A program made the position numbers and the translations under genes. The notes beneath the pieces are model-generated. The model was not told the DNA's origin, made no database searches, and saw only the letters and a list, made by a program, of their open reading frames with translations. Below are positions 7,664 to 13,748 of a stretch of DNA of 14,166 nucleotides, in pieces. Location of the stretch: NCBI GenBank assembly GCA_958443265.1, contig CAUCKA010000034.1:1-14166 (forward strand), read 5' to 3'. The DNA comes from an uncultured Collinsella sp. GTDB lineage: Bacteria > Actinomycetota > Coriobacteriia > Coriobacteriales > Coriobacteriaceae. The stretch's first letter is position 1. Every line of letters begins with the position of its first letter.

Positions 7664-9463
7664 CTACAGTCGTTGACACACCACGGACACACGCTGACCG
7701 TCAAAACCAAAGCCCCAACGCATGCGCCCGACGGCGGGGCGCGGCACGCGGATATCATCGATGCCGTCGCGCTCTATGTCGAGCAGCGCCTGAACCGCTA
7801 ACAGTTCCAGGCCCAGGGCATCGACGCCAGGGTCATACAACATGTTGATCGTAATGAGCGGTCGCTCATCGAGCATGCCGAGCGTGTCGGCAACGTCAAA
7901 CACCCGACCGGTGGGAATCACCTGGATATCCCAGCGATCCGAGACGCCACTTCGCTTGGAGCTGGGATTGCAATAGCCGGACAGTCCAAAGCAAAGCCCC
8001 TGCAGCGCCAGATGATAGGCTGTCGGCATATCTGATTTGTCCACATCGATGCCCAGATCGCCGATAGCACAGCTCAAAGCTTGCTTTACAGCGTCCTCGT
8101 CTCCTCGACACAACCCGTCATGGAATGAGTCGATAACTCCAACGTCCTCAACGGCGCACTCAAACCATTCCAGAATTACAAGACGGAGCGCCTGACGCAC
8201 TTCGTTGTTAGGCAGGCGCAGGGAACGAAGGCACGCGCCGTCCTCCGAATGCCCTGTCATGTCCGTCGTAAGAAATCCAGACAGATACAGCGCAGTCCAG
8301 ATATCTTCGGGCTTGGCGGCATCGACCTCCTCGGCATGCACATGCACTGGCGCCTCAATAAACCCATGCGGCTCAACCAAATCGAACAATGCGGACAGGC
8401 GCATGAGATTCCAGTCACCGACGCATGCGCTCAGACGGTCGGCGTAACCATACAGATCCGCCCGAACGGGCGCGACGCAATCGCGCTGTGCGTAGTCCAC
8501 CACGCGCTCCGGGCTCGAGCAATAAAAACCACCAAACAGATAGCCCTCGAGCCACTCACGCGCGTCATCCAGACAGCCGTTGCGACCGATGCAATCCAAC
8601 AGCACTTGGACTTCGTCGTCCGAAAAACCGAACCATCGATCACACCAACTCGACAACGCTGTCGCCGACCGATAGGAAACCCCACGTTGGGACAACGCAA
8701 ACTCGGCATGACCGGGGCGCTCGCCCATCAGACACGTCAATCGCAACGAGTCGCCGGCATCGGCAATGGTGTCGAACAACATTCGGCTGAGCGACTCTAG
8801 GGAATCCACGCTACCGTCGTCCTTAGCGTCCAAACGCTTTGGACATACCGCGTCGTAGTCGTCTATCAGAAGAACAACCTGCTCATCGAAAGCTGCCTGG
8901 AGCAGCTTGATAAGCACGCCAAGCGCCGCATCGATCTCCTTATCGCTGGCCACCCCACGCGCCGCCCTCTCGATAAGACGGACTTCACGTCTTGACAGAT
9001 CAGGTGCGGCAAGCAGCGGCAGCAATCGGGCGCACTCGTTCGCGACAGCGCTGCGAATAGCCGCCGCAGCATCGGCGTCGCGCCCCGCAGCGGCAGCTGA
9101 AAAGTCGAGCGTGATGATCGGATAACACGCGTACTCATCACGATAGTGACCGCCGCCCGCCTGTCAAATCTGGGAGCCGACGAACGGGCTTCGATCCGGC
9201 CGCCGGTGATCAGGTCGTTCCAAATAGCATTTGAGCATCGATAGATTCATGCTCTTGCCAAAACCCTTGGGCCGACAGCAAACCGCAACAGGTGCTTCGC
9301 TGTCCAATATATCGGCAATAAACATAGTCTTATCGACGAGTAAACACCGATTGATTGCATCGGAAAAGTCGTGTACATCAACCGGCAGAGCTGCGTTATC
9401 CGCATAACTGAGCAACCGTGCGCCAAACGCATGAGCAACACCATAATTCGCCTGTTCAGACAC
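7664..9463 (-). pseudogene. Predicted AAA-ATPase with degenerate PD-(D/E)XK domain, interrupted by in-frame TGA
   Basis: Member of the PF09820 (AAA-ATPase-like) plus PF08011 (PDDEXK_9) family, cytoplasmic proteins of unsettled function abundant in gut bacteria. Reading from GTG at 9463 (AAGGAG 8 nt upstream): VDKT (43-46), Walker A RPKGFGKS (64-71), then TGA at codon 100 (9164-9166). The same frame continues with HYRDEYACYPIITLDFS, Walker B VVLLIDDYD (196-204), WFGFSDDEV, LYLSGFLT and LPNNEV, ending TAG at 7664, 599 sense codons in all. No frame change is needed, only loss of one codon; TGG (Trp) to TGA is the simplest cause. In the C-terminal domain the iE-x-K segment of related nucleases reads ITINML, so catalytic residues seem lost. 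An internal start could still give the C-terminal part, but none has a ribosome site. A sequencing error or stop readthrough is possible. Confidence 0.85.
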
Positions 9464-9496
9464 CGTAAACTCTCCTTCTAACGCAGCACGATGCCC

Positions 9497-9524
9497 ATTG
9501 TAGCGAGCGGGTAGAGCGCAACAA
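9497..9524 (-). promoter_or_regulatory. Promoter of the ATPase pseudogene
   Basis: On the minus strand TTGTTG (9519-9524) and TACAAT (9497-9502) are 16 bp apart. Transcription would start near 9490, about 27 nt before GTG at 9463, which supports that start. The rest of the 9464-9590 gap holds only a short GC-rich palindrome (CCCCC-GA-GGGGG, 9564-9575) without a T-run. Confidence 0.5.
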
Positions 9525-9590
9525 TATCGACATGCAAACGTTTCGGGCAACGGTAGCAGCAGACCCCCGAGGGGGCATAACAAATCGTTG

Positions 9591-9632
9591 CACAACAAAA
9601 ACGGGGCCCGATGCCGCCGCACCGGACCCCGT
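9591..9632 (-). terminator. Intrinsic terminator of the surface protein gene
   Basis: Read on the minus strand, ACGGGG pairs with CCCCGT, then after one mismatch CCG pairs with CGG around a 12-nt loop. The hairpin is followed at once by TTTTGTTGT. It begins 31 nt after the stop at 9664, a standard rho-independent arrangement. Confidence 0.82.
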
Positions 9633-9663
9633 CCCAAACTCTTATAGAAAACGATCTAGAAGA

Positions 9664-11451
9664 TTACTCCTCCGAGCCGTCCTCCCCAGAAGCCTTCTTC
9701 TGCTGATCGAGCTTATGCTTACCACTTACGATAGACGTAGCGCCCAGTGTGGCCAAGCTCGCGCTGGCAAGGCTCGCCATCACAATCAGATCGCCCGTCT
9801 TGGGCATGTTACCGCCCGAAGACTTGGTAGTTGTAGTCGTCGTGATCGTGGTGGTCACCGTTTTGGAGCCATTTTGCTCCTGGACCTGGTCATCGGTGTT
9901 GCCCTTACCGCTGTTCTCGCCCTGCTGCTTTCCGCCCTCGGTCTTGCTCTCGTCCTCGTCCTTCTTCTGTTCGGACTTGTCGCTCTTCTCCTCAGAGCTA
10001 GAACCCTTATCGGATTCGGTCTTCTCGGAAGCCTTGTCCTTGGAGTCGCCCTTTGCGGATTCGATCTTTTCCGTGGAAACCTGATCAGAGTTGCCCTTGT
10101 TCTGGGTCGAGCCGTTATTGACGCCAGCCATCAGCGAAGAGCCCAGCGTAGAACCAAGCTGCACGGAGAAAGAAGGCTTCTTGTCCGGCGAAGCAACGGG
10201 AGCGTCCGGCGCCTTATTCGAGTCATCCTTGGAAGGATCGGAATCAGGGGTTGCGTTAGAGCCGGAGCCGTTGTTAGAGCCGGTGCCAACGGACGAATCG
10301 CTCGAGCCGGTGGATGAGTTAGAGGTATCAGCGTCGGTCGAACCAGAGGCGGCGCTGTCCGTATTGCCGGCAGAGCTTGAAGACGAATCGCCCGCAGCAG
10401 AGCCGTTCGAATCGGAGCCGTTCGAGGTAGAGCCGTTGTTGGTAGTGCCACCAGCAGAGCCATCACCGTCAGCATCGGTCGAGGGCGCATCCATCCTGTC
10501 ATCGTTAGCATCGCCACGCGAGCCGTCATTCGAATCAGGCGTCGGCGAGGGCGCCGGCGTGGGCTCGGGCTGCACGGGCGTCGCAGCGGCAGCGGCCTCG
10601 TCCTCGGCGATATAAACCAAGCAGTCCTTCAGCTCGTTGCGGTAGCGATTCTTCCAGCCCTCATGGTACTGAGGCTGACTCGAATACTTGCGCGCCACGT
10701 TATCAACCACGCTGTTCGAAAGCGCGGTCGCAAACTCGCGGTCGGTCATATCGTTGGAAAGATTCGCCCACCGGAAAAAGTCCTGGCAGCCACCCGTGCC
10801 GCACATATTGGTGATGCTCCACACCATGCCCTTGACGCAATCGGCACGCCCGGAAATATCAATGCCCAGAGCGTTCTTAAGCCACGACTCGGTCACCGCA
10901 TAGTAGGAGTTGTACGCATAGGCATCCTGCAGCGCCGAGAACTCAGCCGGATCGGTGTTGTAAGCACCCAGGAAGGCATCCTGCGCGGTGCGGCCCAGCT
11001 CAGTGAGCTGCCCGTTCGCATACATGGGGTTGCTTCCGTTGGAAATCTCACCGCCGCGATCGATCACAGCCTTAAGCATGCCGTACTTGGCAGAATCGTA
11101 GTTGTAGACCTGCTTCATAAACGGAATGAGCGACCAGCGGCGGTCGAACTGGTAATAACCCAGCGCGTTATAGCCGTCGCCATACGAAAAGCCCTGGTTA
11201 TAGTTGCCATGGCTCTCGTACTTGGTAAAGTACTTCATCTCGTCGGTCACGTTGACAAACGAAACGCCCTGAACCGACCTCAGCACGCCCGAGAAAGACT
11301 GCTGGGTGTACAGGCCCTTATCGATATCGGTGGCATCCGAGGCAACGCCCGGCGTGGGCTCCTCGGCTATAGCGGTTGCGGGTGCGGCAACGGCGCCAAG
11401 CGAAAGCGCCAACGTCAGGCCCGCAACAATCGCGGAATGCTTGGGTTGCAT
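9664..11451 (-). CDS. MPKTG-anchored surface protein with lysozyme-like N-terminal domain
   Basis: Secreted, wall-anchored protein of 595 residues. A signal peptide (1-29) ends in ATAIA before EE. Residues about 60-300 form a globular domain with FTKYESHGN (Glu 79) and LGYYQF (98-102), reminiscent of lysozyme-like/phage tail lysozyme domains in which such a Glu is catalytic, so peptidoglycan cleavage is possible but unproven. A Pro-rich hinge (PEPTPAPSPTP) leads to a Ser/Asn/Gly/Asp-rich stretch, then a Lys/Glu/Ser-rich charged stretch and a Thr run, a likely wall-spanning stalk. NMPKTGD, a hydrophobic helix and KHKLDQQKK form the sortase signal; M replaces L of LPXTG and an acidic tail (EDGSEE) follows the basic residues. 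Start ATG 11451 has GGAGG 4 nt upstream. No sortase gene is in view. Confidence 0.9.
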   Translation of the reverse strand: MQPKHSAIVAGLTLALSLGAVAAPATAIAEEPTPGVASDATDIDKGLYTQQSFSGVLRSVQGVSFVNVTDEMKYFTKYESHGNYNQGFSYGDGYNALGYYQFDRRWSLIPFMKQVYNYDSAKYGMLKAVIDRGGEISNGSNPMYANGQLTELGRTAQDAFLGAYNTDPAEFSALQDAYAYNSYYAVTESWLKNALGIDISGRADCVKGMVWSITNMCGTGGCQDFFRWANLSNDMTDREFATALSNSVVDNVARKYSSQPQYHEGWKNRYRNELKDCLVYIAEDEAAAAATPVQPEPTPAPSPTPDSNDGSRGDANDDRMDAPSTDADGDGSAGGTTNNGSTSNGSDSNGSAAGDSSSSSAGNTDSAASGSTDADTSNSSTGSSDSSVGTGSNNGSGSNATPDSDPSKDDSNKAPDAPVASPDKKPSFSVQLGSTLGSSLMAGVNNGSTQNKGNSDQVSTEKIESAKGDSKDKASEKTESDKGSSSEEKSDKSEQKKDEDESKTEGGKQQGENSGKGNTDDQVQEQNGSKTVTTTITTTTTTKSSGGNMPKTGDLIVMASLASASLATLGATSIVSGKHKLDQQKKASGEDGSEE

Positions 11452-11503
11452 ACATCCTCCCTGCATTGGTGTGGTTAAAGTGCAGTTTGCAAAGATGGAT
11501 TCA

Positions 11504-11531
11504 GTATTACAGCTCCCCGTTTGTTGCACAA
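11504..11531 (-). promoter_or_regulatory. Candidate promoter of the surface protein gene
   Basis: Minus strand TTGTGC (11526-11531) and TAATAC (11504-11509) are 16 bp apart, giving a leader of about 45 nt before ATG at 11451. The -35 lies in an interrupted palindrome, TTGTTG-CA-CAACAA (11521-11534). Confidence 0.42.
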
Positions 11532-11558
11532 CAACCCATCGGTAAACGGCAACAACCC
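11529..11558. repeat. Two 9-bp direct repeats 21 bp apart upstream of the surface protein promoter
   Basis: CAACAACCC occurs at 11529-11537 and again at 11550-11558 (GGGTTGTTG on the transcribed side). The 21-bp period is two helical turns and the nearer copy touches the -35 box, which suits a regulator binding one face of the DNA. It could also be chance. Confidence 0.5.
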
Positions 11559-11577
11559 TCCGCGAAATCTTAAGGAA

Positions 11578-11997
11578 TTAGACAAACTGATCGTCGGGCA
11601 CCAGAAGAAGCTCGCCGTAACGCTCCATCAGCCCGTCTCGCAACTGACAGAAAGCGGGAATATAGACGCTCAAGATGCGCTGAATCAAATCTTGAGCGAG
11701 CTTGTTGTCATAGATATGGACGTTCGTATTGCGGTCTCTGAGCATATCTAGCCAGGCAGCCTCATCAATAAAGTCGTAAAATCGGTAGGACTCCTTCAAG
11801 ATGGCACGAGGAGACCCCGACGCGGCAAGCGTGGCGCCCTCATACTCGAGCAGACGCTTAAGGAGCTTCCAGCTCAGTTCAAATTGAAGATTGAACTTAT
11901 TAATCAATCCACTCTGAACAAAATCATTGTTGAGATCCTGATTGGGCGCATCCTCAAGATTCGCCAAGGCGCTGACAAAGTTCTCATATTTTTTCAT
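11578..11997 (-). CDS. hepT: HEPN-family toxin (HepT-like)
   Basis: Protein of 139 residues of the HI0074-like 'nucleotidyltransferase substrate-binding' group, now known as HEPN toxins of type VII systems. These are RNases that cleave RNA and halt growth. It has FNLQFELSWKLLKRLLEYEG (36-54), SPRAILKESYRFYDFI and the signature RNTNVHIY (89-96). That is RX4HXY exactly: Arg 89 and His 94 form the RNase site and Tyr 96 is the residue that the partner AMPylates in studied pairs. The ATG at 11997 overlaps the end of the nucleotidyltransferase gene by 14 nt and has no clear ribosome site, so it is probably translated by coupling. The DNA is AT-rich (one 60-base line is 30% GC) compared with sufC, a sign of horizontal arrival. 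All key residues are intact. Confidence 0.92.
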   Translation of the reverse strand: MKKYENFVSALANLEDAPNQDLNNDFVQSGLINKFNLQFELSWKLLKRLLEYEGATLAASGSPRAILKESYRFYDFIDEAAWLDMLRDRNTNVHIYDNKLAQDLIQRILSVYIPAFCQLRDGLMERYGELLLVPDDQFV

Positions 11998-12271
11998 ACA
12001 GAATCACACCATCCCTGGCAATCTCATCGAGCAGTTGCCGCGATAAGGACTCGTCGAGATTGACGACATCTACATCTAAAAGAGTATCAAGACGCTCCTC
12101 GATCAAATATGACAACCGGCCGAAATCCCGGCAACCTGCTACGGCGATGTCAATATCGCTCTTAGGCAAGTTGTCACCTCGAGCGCGAGAACCAAACAGC
12201 ACGACCTTTTCGGCGTCACATTCCCGAGCAAAAACTTCGATTTGCTTGTACACCTTATCGAGAGATGTCAT
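11984..12271 (-). CDS. mntA: MNT minimal nucleotidyltransferase antitoxin
   Basis: Small nucleotidyltransferase of 95 residues (polymerase beta fold, MNT domain). It contains LFGSRARGDNLPKSDIDIAV: GS at 27-28, ten residues, then D39-I-D41, the GSX10DXD active site, with a third acidic residue at D66 or D68 in LLDVDVVNL. In type VII toxin-antitoxin pairs such enzymes use ATP to add AMP to the conserved Tyr of the HEPN partner and so silence it; that partner is the overlapping downstream gene. ATG at 12271 stands 8 nt after the stop of the Rrf2 gene, with a modest AGGG site inside that stop region, so the three genes are probably one transcript. The gene ends in TGA, showing TGA serves as a normal stop here. 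Confidence 0.93.
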   Translation of the reverse strand: MTSLDKVYKQIEVFARECDAEKVVLFGSRARGDNLPKSDIDIAVAGCRDFGRLSYLIEERLDTLLDVDVVNLDESLSRQLLDEIARDGVILYEKI

Positions 12272-12279
12272 TTGCGGCC

Positions 12280-12711
12280 CTACAGCTTAATATCGAAATT
12301 GATCTCGGGGACGGCTGCTAGGTCGGCCAACGTCACGCCGTCGACGTACTTTTCGATCACGTCGTCCAGACCGCGCCAGAACTTGACGGTCGAGCACAGA
12401 TCGCTGCGGGTGCAGCTGTTATCGATGCCGTCGCACGCCACGGGTGCCGTGCTGCCCTCGACAGCGCGCAGGATGTCACCAGCACGCACCTCGGCCGGGT
12501 CCTTGGCCATCATGTAGCCACCGCCCTTGCCGCGCACGCTCTTAAGCAGGCCCGCCTTCATAAGCGGACGAACCAGCTGTTCCAGATACTTCTGCGAAAT
12601 GCGCTCGCGGTCGGCAACCTCGCGCAGAGCAATCTTGCCCTCGGCGTCACCGAGCGCCGCAATATAGATCATCAGCCGGAGGGCATAGCGGCCCTTAGAA
12701 GAAATGAGCAT
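12280..12711 (-). CDS. Rrf2-family transcription regulator, IscR-like
   Basis: DNA-binding regulator of 143 residues. The N-terminal winged helix reads MLISSKGRYALRLMIYIA (1-18), ISQKYLEQLVRPLMKAGLL (38-56) and SVRGKGGGYMMAK (58-70), typical Rrf2. Cysteines at 93, 100 and 106 (C-x6-C-x5-C) match the [2Fe-2S]-binding cysteines of IscR. The His that is the fourth ligand in E. coli IscR is not at its usual place (STVKFW instead of xTHxLW), so the fourth ligand differs. Divergent from sufC, it very likely senses cluster status and controls suf, and perhaps itself. ATG at 12711 is preceded by a GGGAGGG-like site. Downstream, at 8 nt, lies the MNT-HEPN pair. CymR- or NsrR-type function is an alternative, less likely given the neighbours. 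Confidence 0.9.
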   Translation of the reverse strand: MLISSKGRYALRLMIYIAALGDAEGKIALREVADRERISQKYLEQLVRPLMKAGLLKSVRGKGGGYMMAKDPAEVRAGDILRAVEGSTAPVACDGIDNSCTRSDLCSTVKFWRGLDDVIEKYVDGVTLADLAAVPEINFDIKL

Positions 12712-12731
12712 ACCTACCCTCCCATCGCATC

Positions 12732-12806
12732 TGGGACAACATAACTAGGTTTGTTTGTCCCAAATCTTAAGTAAGTGGGACAAACACAACAGGCTATTTT
12801 GTCCCA
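12732..12806. promoter_or_regulatory. Four-half-site inverted repeat array, unrecognised operator
   Basis: Four exact 8-bp half-sites alternate in orientation: TGGGACAA at 12732-12739, TTGTCCCA at 12755-12762, TGGGACAA at 12776-12783 and TTGTCCCA at 12799-12806. They make two 31-bp units of TGGGACAA-N15-TTGTCCCA repeating every 44 bp. The middle pair can also be read as GTTTGTCCCA-N13-TGGGACAAAC with 10-bp arms. The array covers the space where the Rrf2 gene promoter must lie; no clear -35/-10 for that gene is seen. It may be an operator or, if transcribed, RNA hairpins. Single half-sites also occur inside genes at 5580 and 8688, unpaired. Confidence 0.85.
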
Positions 12807-12814
12807 CATCTAGA

Positions 12815-12839
12815 AAAGTCGAGTGGATTAGTCGGGTTT
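12815..12839. promoter_or_regulatory. IscR type 1-like operator next to the suf promoter
   Basis: By hand, this 25-bp stretch (arms GTCGAG and TTAGTCGGG) agrees at 21 of 25 positions with the published E. coli IscR type 1 consensus, whose core is YYGACTR-N3-YAGTCRR flanked by AT-rich ends. It ends 4 bp before the suf -35. The Rrf2 regulator next door has the matching cysteines. A second half-site (CTTGACTA, 12843-12850) overlaps the -35. Confidence 0.6.
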
Positions 12840-12843
12840 TCCC

Positions 12844-12871
12844 TTGACTAACGCCGAACCCATAGTAACTT
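12844..12871 (+). promoter_or_regulatory. Candidate suf operon promoter
   Basis: TTGACT (12844-12849) is a good -35. The best-placed -10 is the weak TAACTT (12866-12871), 16 bp on. The leader before ATG at 12936 would be about 58 nt. An inverted repeat TTAGTC-N12-GACTAA (12828-12851) covers the -35, so a bound regulator would block or position polymerase. Confidence 0.42.
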
Positions 12872-12935
12872 TATTCCGAGAAGATTCCTAGGGTTTAGTA
12901 CACCTATGAGTACACCATATACAGAGAGGGACAGC

Positions 12936-13736
12936 ATGAGTGCAAATCCGCTGCTTTCCATCGAAGGTCTGACCGCCTCCGTGGACGAGAAGACCATCCT
13001 CCACAACGTCAACCTCAACGTCGCCGCCGGCGAGACCCATGTGCTGATGGGCCCCAACGGCGCAGGCAAGTCCACCCTCGGCCACCTGGTCATGGGCGAC
13101 CCCGTCTACACGGTCAACGACGGCCGCATTGTCTTTGACGGCCAGGACATCACCGAGCTCACCACCGATAAGCGCTCGCGCGCCGGCCTGTTCCTGAGCT
13201 TCCAGGCCCCGGTCGAGATCCCGGGCGTGCCGCTGTCGAGCTTTTTGCGCGCCAGCATCGCCGGACGCCCCGGCCTGGAAATGAAGGGCAAGGAGTTCCG
13301 CCGTCGCGTCAAGGAGCTCGCGGCCGAGCTCAACATGGATACCGCCTACCTCAACCGTGAGCTGGGCGTGGGCTTCTCGGGCGGCGAGAAGAAGAAGGTC
13401 GAGATGCTCCAGCTCCTGCTGCTGCAGCCCAAGCTCGCCATCCTGGATGAGACCGACTCGGGTTTGGACGTCGACGCGCTTTCCACCGTCAGCCATGGCA
13501 TGGACGCCTACCGCAAGAGCTGCGACGGCTCCATGCTCATCATCACGCACAACACGCGCATCCTGGAGCACCTGGATGTCGACCGCGTCCACGTTATGGT
13601 CAAGGGCCACATCGTGCGCGAGGACGATGCCTCGCTGATCCCCTGGATCGACAAGAACGGCTTTGAGACCTTCGAGCGCGAGGCCGCCGAGCAGCGTGCC
13701 CAGGCCGAGGCCGCCGCTGCCGAGCAGCGGGCGTAA
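12936..13736 (+). CDS. sufC: SufC, ATPase of the SUF iron-sulfur cluster scaffold
   Basis: Cytoplasmic ABC-type ATPase of 266 residues that works with SufB and SufD in assembling Fe-S clusters. Walker A GPNGAGKST (39-47), Q-loop SFQ (88-90), signature FSGGEKKK (147-154), Walker B LAILDE (167-172), D-loop SGLD (175-178) and switch His 205 (ITH) are all present, as are SufC-typical AGLFLSFQAPVEIPGV and DETDSGLDVDAL. The C-terminus has an extra Ala/Glu/Gln-rich tail of about 20 residues after FETFERE. ATG 12936 is preferred because GAGAGGG lies 6 nt upstream; an in-frame ATG at 12906 lacks a ribosome site. It is the first gene of the suf operon, 12 nt before sufB. GC is very high (72% in one 60-base line). 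Confidence 0.97.
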   Translation: MSANPLLSIEGLTASVDEKTILHNVNLNVAAGETHVLMGPNGAGKSTLGHLVMGDPVYTVNDGRIVFDGQDITELTTDKRSRAGLFLSFQAPVEIPGVPLSSFLRASIAGRPGLEMKGKEFRRRVKELAAELNMDTAYLNRELGVGFSGGEKKKVEMLQLLLLQPKLAILDETDSGLDVDALSTVSHGMDAYRKSCDGSMLIITHNTRILEHLDVDRVHVMVKGHIVREDDASLIPWIDKNGFETFEREAAEQRAQAEAAAAEQRA

Positions 13737-13748
13737 AGGGGCGACGCA

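Noticed and set aside
9130..9166. Selenocysteine at the in-frame TGA, because a small hairpin (TCAC-TATC-GTGA) lies just downstream
   Set aside because: The stem is only 4-5 bp, the loop lacks the G/U features of bacterial SECIS elements, and the family has no catalytic Cys at this place.
9564..9575. Palindrome CCCCC-GA-GGGGG as a second terminator
   Set aside because: The loop is too small for the full stem and no T-run follows on either strand.
9587..9598. 12-bp identity GTTGCACAACAA with 11523-11534, flanking the surface protein gene as if bounding a mobile unit
   Set aside because: Several 12-mer matches are expected by chance in a window this size; one copy overlaps a terminator and the other a promoter, and no integrase or target duplication is seen.
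10131..10615. Serine/glutamate-rich frames on both strands over the stalk of the surface protein
   Set aside because: They are byproducts of low-complexity DNA; the minus-strand frame with signal peptide and sortase motif is the real gene.
12888..13610. A 240-codon open frame opposite sufC
   Set aside because: It mirrors a gene with every ABC ATPase motif and has no ribosome site or recognisable product. The same holds for the frames opposite 6852-7679 and 10663-11478.
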